Shown here: piece by piece, positions 1 through 13,300 of the stretch | Numbering within the stretch: position 1 is the first letter of the stretch | How the letters are laid out: each line of letters begins with the position of its first letter | Assembly (NCBI GenBank): GCA_022885665.1 | Contig: JAGQDJ010000135.1 | Location: forward strand, 62,001-126,000 | Direction of reading: 5' to 3' | From: Triops longicaudatus | Taxonomy: Eukaryota > Arthropoda > Branchiopoda > Notostraca > Triopsidae | Length of the DNA stretch: 64,000 nucleotides | Notes under the pieces: generated by a model | The model's input: the letters and a program-made list of their open reading frames with translations, nothing else | Told to the model about the DNA's origin: nothing | Database searches by the model: none | Position numbers and translations under genes: made by a program

Positions 1-3000
1 CGGCTGGCTAAACCACATTGAGCATTACGTACGAAATGGACCTAAAAAATTCCGATCAATTTCAGTTTCAGTAACCTAGGAAAATAGAAACGTGCTGAAC
101 CAGTTTATTTTTGTAGCCATAGTTAACTTTCCGTTATTTTTTCTCCCTTGATATTACATCAGTGTCCCTTGGAACCCCGATACTGTCTCTTCAATCTTCT
201 TTCCATTTGCGGCAAATCCGGGTCGGAAATATACCAGAATGGAATAGCCTGAAAAAATCTTCACCCGTTTGGTCCACTTCTGTATTGGAATCTATAGAAA
301 AATGTAGAAAAAATAAAAACTGATATATTGGAATAGAAAAGGAAAACTACTGTAGTAAATTTCGCGCACTTAGTTTTGCACCTTTCTTGCAACGATGTTC
401 ATCTCTCCGATTGTTTTCATTTTGCTAGGTCAACTTCTCGAAAGTTTTATGTCATGTTTTATAGTTTCTTTCGGCAATACAAAGAAGTATTCGCTCAACT
501 TCTCAGAAAATGAAAACGGATGCAACCCGTAGCTTTAAGTTATAATTCTGTCCTTTTTGTGGCCATGGTGGAAGCTTTTTCGAAATGACTTCCACACCAG
601 GACAAAGAAATAAAGAGGAAAGAAAACACCGAAATTTTCACAAAACACGTTCCCTGGATAGCAAGTTTGCTAGGACACGTATCACATAAAAAACTTTCAG
701 CATGATCTGTACGACATTAAGCACCGTAAGAAATCCTATAATAAAACGGCTGCGGGTCCGTAGTCCGCATTCCCTAGTGGTATTCTAGCACTTCTGTTTT
801 AGACGTCTCATAACATTTTACTTTTACCGCTACTCCCATTTGCTTAACATAACCATTTCCCATAGGATGTCAGAAGTTAGCAGCCAAATTGTGCACCAAG
901 TGTAGCAAGGGAGTAAACCAGGCACAGGTTCTACGCTCTACGACTCACAGTAGCATTTCTGCCAGCGGCATTTATAACTCAAATGATAAAAGTAGAGCAA
1001 CCTCTCTGGATAAACGAGAAGATCCTACAAGCGTTGCCCATTTCCTGAGCAAGCTTCGCCGATTTGGCTGACAGAGATCAGCTGAATATGGCACAATGGT
1101 CGGCAACTGAGCTGATCGGCAACCAATCCTCTCACAAGGCATGTAATCTTTGAGAACTCCAAGAGTCTTGTATCTGTATAGCACGTTGTGCAATATTTTC
1201 TAGATAAATATCACCACATTTCTTAGCATGTCAAATGTCATACTTACATGAAGAGATATGGGACAATTTGGTCGAAGAATAATGTTGGCTATTATTGACA
1301 CTGATAAGCTACGAAGTGGCTGTTAACAATAAGCGTCACGTAAGTTAAATAAGAAAGATTACCTAGCGAAAAAACAACAACGTAAATATTAGTTTGACGC
1401 ATTTTTTGGAAAGAAATCGTTTTTCAATTTATGTAATGTAACTCACCTGATAATATTGAGATCTACAAACACGAACTTCTGGTTTGTTCTTTTAGACGAA
1501 CCACGGCGACATTTTGGCGTATTATCTTCTTCGGCTTTCGTAGTAGAGGAACTTCGAGCATTGCAAAATAGAGGGACGATACAGTTCGAACAGTTTCTTG
1601 GATCTTATTTCTTATTTTGCACACATATTAAAATAAAGTACAAAATATGTTTACTAGATACGGTAGAGACCTAACTATAATTAAACGCCGTATCATACGT
1701 CTCAGCAAAACGAAACGTAAATCAGCGGCGGGCTACGCGTCCTTGAAAACTGTATAACTCTTTCACTGTGCAAACTGTGTGAGGGCGGAGCTAGCTCAGG
1801 CATGGGGGCGTTACGATATGTCCTCGTGTTTTTCAAACGAAAGTGGCCGATTAACTTTTTTAAAAAAAATATACGGGAGACATCAAAGTCTTCATAGAAA
1901 CTTGCAGGTATAATATCGGAGAGTGTCTTAGTTATTAGAGGAATTCATTTTATTGTATAATTGCGTTATTATCACTTCGTCAGTTTAAGACTAATTTTTT
2001 TCTTTATTTTACCCATTCGCCGGCAGTTTCAAACCCAACACCTCAGTTTTGACTAAGCAATCTCCTGTAAAATTATTTTAGACACTTCGTTATTAAGATT
2101 TTGATTTTTCGTTAGTTTATTTCCAAAAACAAATAAATATTTTATGTTTTTTGGTTCTTCCCTTAAACGTAACAGAGAAAACGTTGGGACCTATTTCTTA
2201 CAAACAGAGTAAAAAGTGCAGTTTTTATTAATTTTCTTGCATAACCCTTACTGTTTTTCTACGAGATTCTAGTCCATCGCATTGGCTGATTTTGCGGTTT
2301 TACTCAATGCCAGATTATTTACATTTCATTAGCTATGATTTTGGTACAAACTACCTTAACTGTCCAAATTGTCCCTTCACACACAGAGTAAAGAATGGAA
2401 AACTGTTTATGATCCAAAGTGTCCGATGTTTTCTCTTCGTTTTTATTAAATTTCCTAACAGGAAATGCTTTTAAAAATGTGTCAGATTACTTAAGCCTTT
2501 GACGTCCACCTTCAAGTGGGACAGATTGCCGAGAACTTCCTGAACAGCTGGGCATGACATGCGACACGTACGTCTTATTTAACCGTACGCATTTCATGAA
2601 GGATAGCTTTAACAGCAGCGATGATTTTCGTTCTTAGACAAGAGGGTGGGCGTATATTGCTGGCAGGAGAGCCCTATTTTCACTGATTTTCTTTTTACTC
2701 TTAATGTCTGACATTGGAAGTAAAAGGCCTTCATCGGCTCTTCCGGGGGCTGGACGGCTACCCACACTCTTAATCCCCGCCCATTAGGTGTAGGTCATTT
2801 TGCCATATCTCAGGAGACAGAAAAGAGCTTTTGTTCGAATGATTGATCACGTCTTTCGTTATTGGTGTTTTCGTCCATGTTGGCGCTTTTATGAGACCCG
2901 ACGAACTTTAGGCCTGGTGAGTGACATTATAATGCACAAGAAGGAACTTTATATTACTCCGATTCATGCTTACCTTCAGAAAGGCTGAGGCTCGCGCTTT

Positions 3001-4310
3001 GTAGTTGAAAGCACACCGATTGTCGAAATCCAAACTCAGATTTCCGTATTCATTCCTACAAAGGGGCATAGATTTTGCTCATACTTTAGCGTTCATTCAC
3101 TTGTTACTCCTACGTACCTTTTTCCTGGATGGTCAACTAGTCTTTCTAGTATTTTACTTTTCTTGGCATCCAGGTAATGACTGGCGGAAAAAAAACTCTG
3201 CCACATATAAACCGGAAATTCTCCGCATCACGATGTAGAGAATCAGATTACCAGTTATATTCTTATAGGGACAATTAAAAATGCCTAAATATTTTCGAAA
3301 AATAAATACATATGCTAATCCCAAATGCAGTGAAATCCACCTATTTGCATATCGCGTAATCTCGTAACCCATTTTATTTCATTCTGAGCCTACTGTCTCG
3401 TTGTAGAATCATTCAAATCTGGCGCCGCCGTGCTATTTTATGCGCCGCCTAAGTTCCTACCGGTTGACCAATCCCAAGCCTATGTAACTAAATGGCATTC
3501 TCTTTGGTTTGGTTTTGAGTGGGTCATTCTCGCTAGTACGACACTAAAAGGGATTTTATTAGTTATTTTGGTACTAAAAATGGAGATGGGTGAAAACTAG
3601 TGCCATATTTGCTCAAATGAGTATAGAATTTCTTCAACCTTATGAGTGTTACAAATATTTCTGAAGACGTGAAATTGCATCGCCTGAATTAGCGTGTTCT
3701 TCGTTTTACCATGTCACCGAAATCCTATTCACATGTGTTACGTGGTTACTACGGAGTCCCTCCACGCTGTGCTGTTCTACTTTTTATGTTACACCTTGCA
3801 CTACAAGGAGACAAACACAACTCTAGTGGAATAACTCCACTAGTTTTTGGCAAGTGCTGTCCCAGTGGAAGTAGAAACTGTGTGAATTCGTAAACTTGTA
3901 ACGCATAAAAAGAATGAAATGCTTGAATAGAGAATCACCGTGTTCCCCGCCGTACGCTCGGTTATAATTGCTGTGTGTTAACGCATATATCCTTTTTGTC
4001 CTATGAGCTTTTTTATGTAATCCGTAGCCTCACACAGGAAAACTTGCACACAAGCCTATAAACTCTGAGTACTTTGTCCTCATTCCTCATTGTTCGATGT
4101 ACCAAACACTCTGGAGCATGCAGAACAATTACTAGAAATAACTGTCGTTTAAGTTTCGTTCAAAAACAAACGTAGAGACGATAATATGAAATAATTGTTT
4201 TACAGATAAGGAAACGAAGGGTGATCGATCATTTTCATGTACTAATTGATGCATTTTTTAATGCACGATTAATTATTTCTCAAATAATCTTCTCTATTTT
4301 TCCTAAACAG
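1..4310. other. No gene recognised; probably upstream intron or 5' flank of Rdl
   Basis: Only short, unconserved open frames occur here on either strand and none resembles a known domain. The first visible Rdl exon begins at 4311 in phase 1, so at least one earlier coding exon must supply the signal peptide and the N-terminal part of the ligand-binding domain. I looked for the conserved stretch that precedes the Gly-Pro-Pro start of this exon and did not find it. The region is therefore either intron of Rdl, with the first exons outside the window, or contains N-terminal exons too divergent to recognise by eye. No RNA gene or clear repeat array was seen. Confidence 0.5.
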
Positions 4311-7300
4311 GTCCGCCGGTATCGGTCGAGATATCCATGCTTATTCTCAGCATAAGCTCGTTGTCAGAAGTTCAGATGGTAACCATTCCTTAATGTTTCA
4401 CGAGCCTTAAGTAATAAGTTGCTCCTCATATTTAAAGGACTTCACTCTGGATTTTTATTTTCGACAATATTGGAAAGATCCACGTATGGAATTTCCACAT
4501 CAACCTGGCATTGAAGTCTTGTCTGTCAGCACGGACTATCTGCAACACATCTGGGTGCCAGACACGTTCTTCGCAAATGAGAAAACATCGTATTTTCACA
4601 TGGCAACAACTTCAAACGAATTCTTAAGAATTAAATACGACGGCCAAATTCAGAGAAGTATACGGTGTGTGTACACAGGTTTTTTACATTGTATCCAGAA
4701 ACCTGTAGTTAATTATGTGTAATTCTACAAAAGACACCTCCTGTACCTTTATATTATTTTATACGACTCATATTAACGTACAGCAAATAAAATAAATACG
4801 TACTAATAACATAAGTAAAATAATATAAAATAAATACATACGAATTTTCCTTAAGGCGAATAAACGTCCATAGTAAAAAAAAAAAGAAAAACAGATATTT
4901 ATACCCGACACAATAAAACGATTTCTTTGCAGGTTAACAATCACAGCGACGTGTCCCATGAATCTCAAATTTTTCCCCATGGATCGACAGCTTTGTGCTG
5001 TAGAAGTCGAAAGCTGTAAGTTTGTTTAATTTATGTCCTAAACAGTCCTGATTGAAATTTTGAAAAGAGTTTGCGAAAGTCAAGAGTACTCTAATAAAGT
5101 TTGGTTTCGGCGTGTCTTCGTTTAGTTGGGTTGTCGCTAAAGGATATTATCTACAAGTGGATCGATAGTCCCAAAGCCGTCGCAGTTGAACCGGAAGTGG
5201 AACTTCCGCAATTTAAGATTATGGGGTTCCGTAAGACGTCCCGTGTAATCACTACGAGCACTGGTAAGTTTATCTCCTCTCATTTGTTCCCTGCTCACTG
5301 CCTTTGGACCCAAACCAATAATGAAATCACACTGACAACTCTTTCCGAATGTCTAAATCTGACTTGCCCAAAGCACTCGTCCATTGTGGTGTTAAACGTA
5401 AATCAAAGGTTCCATCACAGCTCGATTTTTAAAAAGTTTCAAAGTGAAATTAATTTCTTAATGGTAGCTCTTTTAAATTAGCAAAAATTTCTATTTCACA
5501 AGAAATCTTGGCGCACTTACCTTATTTCATAATTGATTTCTAACACCAATTCAGTAACGAATTAGGATTTAAGCTAGTACGTCCTGTATCTTTGCTAAGC
5601 CGGCAATTGTCCTACACAATTTGTTCTATCGTACGGCTCTTGAAGAACATGCAGGCTTTCAGTCGTTGGCACCACAGCTGTCAAGCTTTTTTTTTACGAA
5701 GTTGTGAAGTGTCTTGGCAGCGAGTCAAACACTAAAATGCCCATGAGACTAGCTGCTAACTTCACACAAGTGTTCTTGCAAAAAATAAAGTAGTATAAAA
5801 AGTAGTGGGTAGGTTTAATATGCCTTAGGTTCTCCTTGGCTGTGATAACAGATAAAATTAATTTGAAATAAGAATGAAGATTGAGGCATCAGCATTGGTA
5901 TGCGGGTTTTCCATTTTTAAAGAAAGTTCACCACAGAAACCTACCGTTTTACTCGTTCAAATTGTAGTTTTTTTCTGTACTTGTAGATCTACAAGTCTTG
6001 TTCTAGGATCAGTAAGAACGAATGCTGGAACTTTGAAATCAAAGAAGCTGTAAGAAACTGAAGGTGAAAAACACTACACGAAGTTTAAGATCTTAGTTTG
6101 TAAATAATGCACCCAACCAACTTTTCCACTACGATTAGTTGGGAAAATGCGCTGCAATACTCTTGTTCACCCTGTCTTCAGGTCAAGGCAAAGCGACGAG
6201 TTTGGATGAGGACGGAGTATTGACGTTTGTTCATATTCGCAGACCCTAAGGCCAGCTTTGGTCCATTTTTAGAACACGAAACCAGTGGTATATTATATTA
6301 CACAAGGCGGCATGTATTCTACAACGTTTTTAAAGAAAAAGACTATGTACACGTATAATTTGTGCTCAAGAACGTTTTCCTCACTGTTTACTATATTTCA
6401 CTTTGGTAAGTGTAAGGGAACCCAGTCGCGGTAAAAAATAGGTCCCATAGGTGGGTACTACAAGCCTTTTTCCATTGCTTCTCCGCGCCATCTAGCGTTG
6501 TCACGTCGCGATAATGGACATTGACAAAAACTAATTAGGTCCGAACTCAAAACCTAATTGGCGGATTGTAATCCTGTTTTCTCTGAAAATTCATTTAGAA
6601 ATAATCCAGAACTTTTTGAAGCACAGTTTTTCAACATATTTGTCAGAAAAAAATGAAAATTTGCTTCCATTTTGCAAATTTTTAAAGCAGTATTTCGCAA
6701 AAAGGCCTTCGAAGTGCATTACAACTTTGTGGTCCTATGTTACTTTTGGAAAGTTTTTCAGCAATATCGAGTCAATTTCGTGATATTTTCTAACTAATCT
6801 CCTGGTGTTATTTCGCCCATAAAAGCCTTAGATGCACCATAGCCTTAATATGACGCCTTATATTTTGTCTTATACCGTTAATGCGTAGAAAAATGTTTAC
6901 CTATCCTCCTGTTCAAAGTTTGCTTATTTTATGCTTAGCCCTTGGAAAACGTAGTAAAGCAACAATTCGTGGGATCAAATGAAAGCACAAACATGGTGTA
7001 TATGGATTTGTACGCAGTATTTGTAGTTTTTATTTCTCCAGTAGCAATCCTTGTAAATCACCACTTACTTTGAGATAAAAGCATTAGGCAACTTCATACC
7101 ATACCTCCGTGTACATAGTACTCTTGAACTGCAGAACAAAGCAAGAACGCAATTTCTGTACATTGCATTGAGAACGTTGTGTGAGAGGCGGTGTAATTAC
7201 TTTGAAAAGACCAGGACGTGGGCTACTATTGTATGACATCCGAGTGGTTTGTTCAGAACTTTCATCCTTGAATACATTGAAGTATTGCACTCAAGGCAAG

Positions 7301-10300
7301 CAGCTCTGTTTGAAGTGAAGTTTGCATTGAAATATACCGTGTAGAAAAGAGAGTTTTCACGCTTCTTTTTGATACTGCTCTGGAACTTCGGAGAAGTTGC
7401 TTCCTCCGCTAGTACTCAGCTATCGCGTTTTTAGTATTCACTACCAACTTGTAAAAGGGGAGCTATGAAAATTAAATGCAATTGTGCCGAATTCTCCTCG
7501 CCGAGTGTACTTTGACGGAAATTTTAGAGTTTCCTCCGAAATAGGGGAGCCGCCAGTGCATACACAACACTTTTTTTTAAATGCTCTGAATAGCCAAGTT
7601 TATAGCCGTTCTCCTTTTGCATCTCAATGAGTGCTTGCCATGCTCAAGGAATTGTGTTCCTCATAAAACTGTTACCGCACATCAGATGACGTAAGAACAA
7701 ATCCCATCGCCACTACTTATGTAAAGCAATAAAGAGGTTTAATTGCTTAGTGGCGTTTTAAAAAGCGCAACCTGGAAACCCTAGCGAATCTGCACCCGAG
7801 CTCACTGTGCTAAAGCGTTAAATATTCCCTTGTCTTGGGTCCTTGGCACATCGGATGTGAATAACGTTTGCAATTCTAATTTTATGGAGGAGACGTCCAA
7901 TCGTGCAGCACGCCGAATAGGACAATCAGTTGCAGGGGCGAATATTTCAGATAAATAAACTTGCGGACCGACCAACATTATACCAACTCTGTCGCATTTT
8001 GGCTAGATTCTAAGGCACGGTGCCAACCATTGGATCAAAGAGGGTTCCCAGCGACGCTGGGCTTTTTGTGACCTTTTCTCTGTTTTGTGGCATATTTATA
8101 CTACTGAGCATACCTTGGTTAATTACTGAGAGTTTTTTTTATTGCGTAGGGGTAGAAACATACATAATTGTAAAGTGCATACTGCATTTAACTTGGATGA
8201 TTACACTAAGAACCCCAAATATTGCCCAATAAAGGCTCGTTGTATTTCACAAGGAAATGTAATGCTTTTTCCTGAGATGCGACAAAATTTTCGTGTGTCA
8301 TTATTCCACCAGGAAATTTAAGCTGTTTCAAGAGCCAGAATGACAATTTTCTTTTTGATAAATTCTAAACCCACTTACTAAAACTTAAAGGGCAATGGGC
8401 ACCAACAAGCAACTTTGTTTTATAAAAAAAGAGCAAAAAATCTAGTTTCCAGATATGTTTTTTTTTTTATTATGCACGAAATGATAACGAAGATATTCAG
8501 GAAACAAGTTATTCAGCGCGGTCACGTGGCGCTGTGACGTAAGGGGGGATAGTACAGCATGTGCGGGCATGAAAATCGCGGTTTTCATTGGTTTAGCAGT
8601 GTCACCTAATGTCTTTGTCACGTGTTCTTATCCCCCTATGACGTCACGTTCGACGGGTAACTTTCCAAGGCAATCACTCAGGAACAACTCGTACGAAAAA
8701 ATTGAAACAAAATTTTATGCACTTAGAATAATGCGTATAACTAAAAATCCATCGAAGTCTCAGTATGTTGTTAGTGTCCATTATTCTTTAAACGAATTCC
8801 TTAGGGTTCTCTATCAAACTTGGGTTCTTACTGTATAGTTTGTTCGATATGGCTTTGCTCAGGCTTATGAACAAGACACATTTGCTGAAGGCCCTGGAAG
8901 TGTTTGTTTATTCAAGATTTTCCGTCTTCAAGCTTTACCAGATTCATGTAACCAATACGCTAATAGTACTGCAATTAGAACTGCGGTAGATTTGTCATTG
9001 TCCGATTACCCCTTGCCTACACAAGTATCAGAGCTAGTGTATATGGAAAAGTGTATGTCGGAAAAGCAGGATTTATGGGTAACCTTTGTCCCCTACATCA
9101 ACCGGTGGATCATTAAGCACTAATGCTTAATGGTAAAGAACTTCAGATACATGTGATCCGGATACCCGCTATGTTCTCTCTAACTTGATTGTTTTTCTTC
9201 TTTCTGTATATTTTTAAAAGGCAACTACTCCCGTTTGGCTTGCCAGATTCAGTTCGTTCGTTCCATGGGATACTACCTCATCCAAATTTATATTCCTTCA
9301 AGTCTTATTGTTGTCATCTCTTGGGTATCGTTCTGGTTGAACCGGACCGCATCGCCAGCACGGGTATCCCTAGGAGTAACGACTGTGCTCACGATGACCA
9401 CGCTCATGTCTTCAACCAACGCTGCCTTGCCAAAAATCTCGTACATCAAATCTATCGACATTTTCCTCGGCACTTGTTTCGTCATGGTGTTTGCTTCTTT
9501 GCTAGGTAAGTGCAACACATTCTTATCGCCAAGAAGAAAAAAAAATGCTCCGTTCTTGCGTTCTCCAAACTTCATGCATTAAAAAACAAAAATATTCGCT
9601 GCGCGTATAGGAGGTATGCCAAACGCCAACTATGCCAATTAAGTTTCTTACTTTCGCTGCACGGAGCGCCACTTGACACTTATTAGGCTAGGTCCCTGTT
9701 TATTTACATCTGTGCGTAGTCTGCACGTAAGACTGTTGGTACTGTTATCAAGATTTTTTTTTTCTTTCCTCGATTTTTTTTTTCATTTTTTCGTTGAAGT
9801 TCCAGCAATGAAATATAGGAGGCCAAGTATTTCTTCTCAGGCCTCTGACACCTTTCTTAAGCGCTTCAAAATCTCTCAATCTTGACATGAAGAAAGCAAA
9901 TGCTCACGGTCTTAAAAACCTAACAGCGCAAAAAATCTTAAGGCTTATAGAATTAACATAATCTTCTTCCTGTAAATATCTTCCAATTTCTTGCTTAATA
10001 AATACTTCTAAATAAATTTCTTGCTAAATGCATACTGTAAAGTTGCAAAAAAATTTTGGCATAATAGAAAAAAATAATAGAAACTGAACCTAAGATGTTC
10101 GATAGCGAATTTGAAGGACTGTTCTCAGAAAATATGCTTAGTGTAAAAATGTGAAAGGCATAAAGACATCCCTTCATTTTGTCCGCAAAGCCTAGTTGGA
10201 AAAAATCACTCCATACCCGGATAAAATTCTTCTTTTTCTCGTTGACTGTGGGTACCGTCAAATCTTTAAAAGGCAGCAATCCCCCAGCGGTAACCACGTG

Positions 10301-13300
10301 CGCTCGAAACGAGCAGAATTGTCGCTCTTTGAAACTTCAAGGAGGACGCAAGCGTAGAAAATAGCTTCAATTTACCCTGTCTATAACTCGTTTGCTAACG
10401 TGGGTTAAAAAAACAGCATATGCGGAAACTTTACTCATCGAAGATTGATTATTGTTACTTGGAAATTGAGGCAAATTTTGTTAGCTTCATTTGAAGATTT
10501 TAGAAACTGACCTAAAGAAAGTGTACTAATACGATGAGGTACTTAATGCGACTTCGTTCAAATGCTATCTGATTATTAAAGCAAATTGCATTGGATTTCT
10601 TGTTTGAACAGAGTACGCTACAGTAGGCTACTTGGCAAAGCGAATTGAGATGAAAAAGAAGCATTATCAGAACTTGCAGAAACTAGTGGAACAGCACCGA
10701 GCAGCTATGGCGGATACGGAAGCATCGAGTTCAACTGGAGCGAGGGGAGGGGTAAGTGATATTGGTACATCGTACATTTGAAGTGACAGGGGTCTCATTC
10801 CGGCTTGAACTTGTAAATTTGTCCTAACTCCCTGAGCGTAGCAAACTTAGTTTACTGCGCTTCCAGAGTCGTTCCAGGAACCTCTTTATGCTAGTAGGGG
10901 AATTTATTACATGCTGCGTTAGCGGGTATCTGTCAATGTTCGAAATTCGCCATACTTATAATTTCTATACTATGCATAAGAAACGGAAACGAAGTTTGAG
11001 TTGTATATCTGAGTATTTTTAAGGGAATTTTGTAGCGTCTTGTAAATGTTAAAGGGTTAAAAACGGAATGAAAAACACTAAAGCTTTCCCACACATTACA
11101 AGCTCCACAAGATGCTTACTAAAGCTGATTGAAGGCTGAAAAAGTGGTCAAAAAGAGGTGTTAGAATCGCAAAAAGAGCGAGTTGGAAGAATGCCATCAG
11201 ACTTCCCGGAATCGCAATCTGATGGTCAAGTAAACGAGAAGTTTGAGACAAAGTAATCACATGAGATCTTGGAATCGCATTGAAACTGTCAGAAATATTT
11301 TGTACGAAAATGTCACGAAGACTACTCACTGTGACGGCCAGAAGTACTACGGCATGCCTGAAGGGTGCGGCTTAAGGCCTGTCTCGAGAACTAGCTACAT
11401 TGGCTAAAGTTAACTTTGTCGGTGCCGTTTTTGACGTTCGTGGTTCATGGTTCAGAAGTTCACTCTGGCCGTCATTTGTCATTCCTCGCACGCGTTCGCT
11501 GTAGAAAGTGTTCGTTGTGGGAGGTGTAAGGTTATGTAGACGTACATGTGACGACCTTATTTCACTAGGTTGTCAGCGAGAATCTCTCTTACAACTGTTC
11601 CAGTTGAAGTAGTATTCGTGGCATTGTCCTTCATTTTCTTAGTAAAGCATTGTCTTGCGTTCGTATGCGTAACGTGGACGCTAACATTTTATCGTGGGAC
11701 TGTGAAATCCCTTAAAAGTGCGCAATACTAGCTGTGCAAACGTCGATTACACTGCAGCGTATCGAATGCATCAAGCGTAATGAGAATAAGTCCGTCGTTT
11801 CGCAAAGAAGGAAAGAATGTCCGTTTAAAGCCGTTTGCTCGGAAGACTGCAACTTGTTTTGCAGCGCAGAATTTTTGATGGAACGAAGTTAAAAGGTTCA
11901 AATCTGCTCACTTTGTTTGTAGCTTATCCCTGAAAGCCCCAAACCACTTAATTATCAAATTGATGGGAAGCATTAAATGAAAGGAGCTCTCAGGGCAAGT
12001 TCACAAATTAAATGACTGCAAACTTGAGAGTTCAGGCATGTTCCTTCCCGCTTTGTTTCTTGCCTGAAAGAGTCTCGCGTGCTTGTTAGAAAATCCTTGC
12101 AGCAACAATCGATGTTCCTTGTTATTGTTGACGAAGAGAATAGGAATTTTTGTGAGGAAGCCACCTTGTTTAGGAATTTGCGTTTCAAATACGTTAGCGC
12201 GTCTATTGCAAACTGGTCCTTTTGAAAAGCGTTGCTAGAAAATAGAATTCTCGTGGAAATAAACAAATAAAATAATCACACTTTGCGAGGATATATGAGA
12301 AGAGCTTCTCGTTTTACATTTTATCGCATATTTCTTCGTATTGCCAGTAACAAAAAGAAGATATAACGTCCGAATCTTAGCTCGCTATGGTAGAACAAAA
12401 GCTGTATGAATTATTCTACTCGCTTCCTCTAATGTTTCATGCTTTCTGCCTTTCTTGCATACGAAATCATTCTGCATTTTTCAACGTATCCAATAACTGA
12501 CACAATAGTACACCCATGAAGTATTAAAATTTTCCTTAAAGCCTAAACGTTAAAAAGTCTGCATTGTGTAGGACAGTACTTATGATCTGACGTTGTCAAA
12601 GTCTTTTTTCTTTTTTTTAGTTTTTTCAAGTGGTACTATTCAAAGCCCGTGTAGTATTAAAAATGAGTCCATAGAGTTTCAGACAAAGGAAAGAATTATC
12701 AACAAAGACTGCATCCAAGGAGATATATATATTCCTTCCTGTCATGCTTTGTAAAGCAGTGCAGACGTAGTTTTGAACTAACTGTCCGTGGGCATTGTAG
12801 ATTTGCTGTGATTTGAAACATTTTACGGACGTGTTTGACGGACGAAGAAATCAAAATTTGGCCAATAACGCATCACTCGTACTAACAAAAAAAAAATAGC
12901 AAAGAAAAATCTTTAGATTTCATCGAGTCTATTGACTAATTTTAAAGATTTTTGCGTAAAAATTGTTTTTCGCATATACGATTAATGGCCAGAATTTGAC
13001 TTTCTTTGTCTGAAAGAAACTAGAAAGTTTTTCGAATCGCAGGAAATTTACAAAAAAAGAAAAAACAAATTTAGTCATACGTCATCCGCAATACGTAGCG
13101 TAACTTTACTGTCACAAAAGTTTTGTTATATAAAAATAAAGATTTTATTTATATTTATTACAATTTCTTCGAGGAATCGTTCCCGAAATATCCCCATGTT
13201 ATTCACCCATAAGAAGGAAGCGGGGAACAGGGAGGAGACTTAAGTCGCACGTAAATGTTCGCAGATCGATTTTTTTTTCTGTGGAGAATAACATTTTCCA

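Noticed and set aside
1785..1810. A-box-like GGAGCTAGCTCAGGCATGG suggestive of a tRNA gene
   Set aside because: No B box or cloverleaf-compatible 3' half follows within tRNA distance.
5101..5481. 126-residue open frame read as one protein
   Set aside because: Only 5126-5263 is an Rdl exon; the remainder is read-through into the intron after the GTAAGT donor and lacks conservation.
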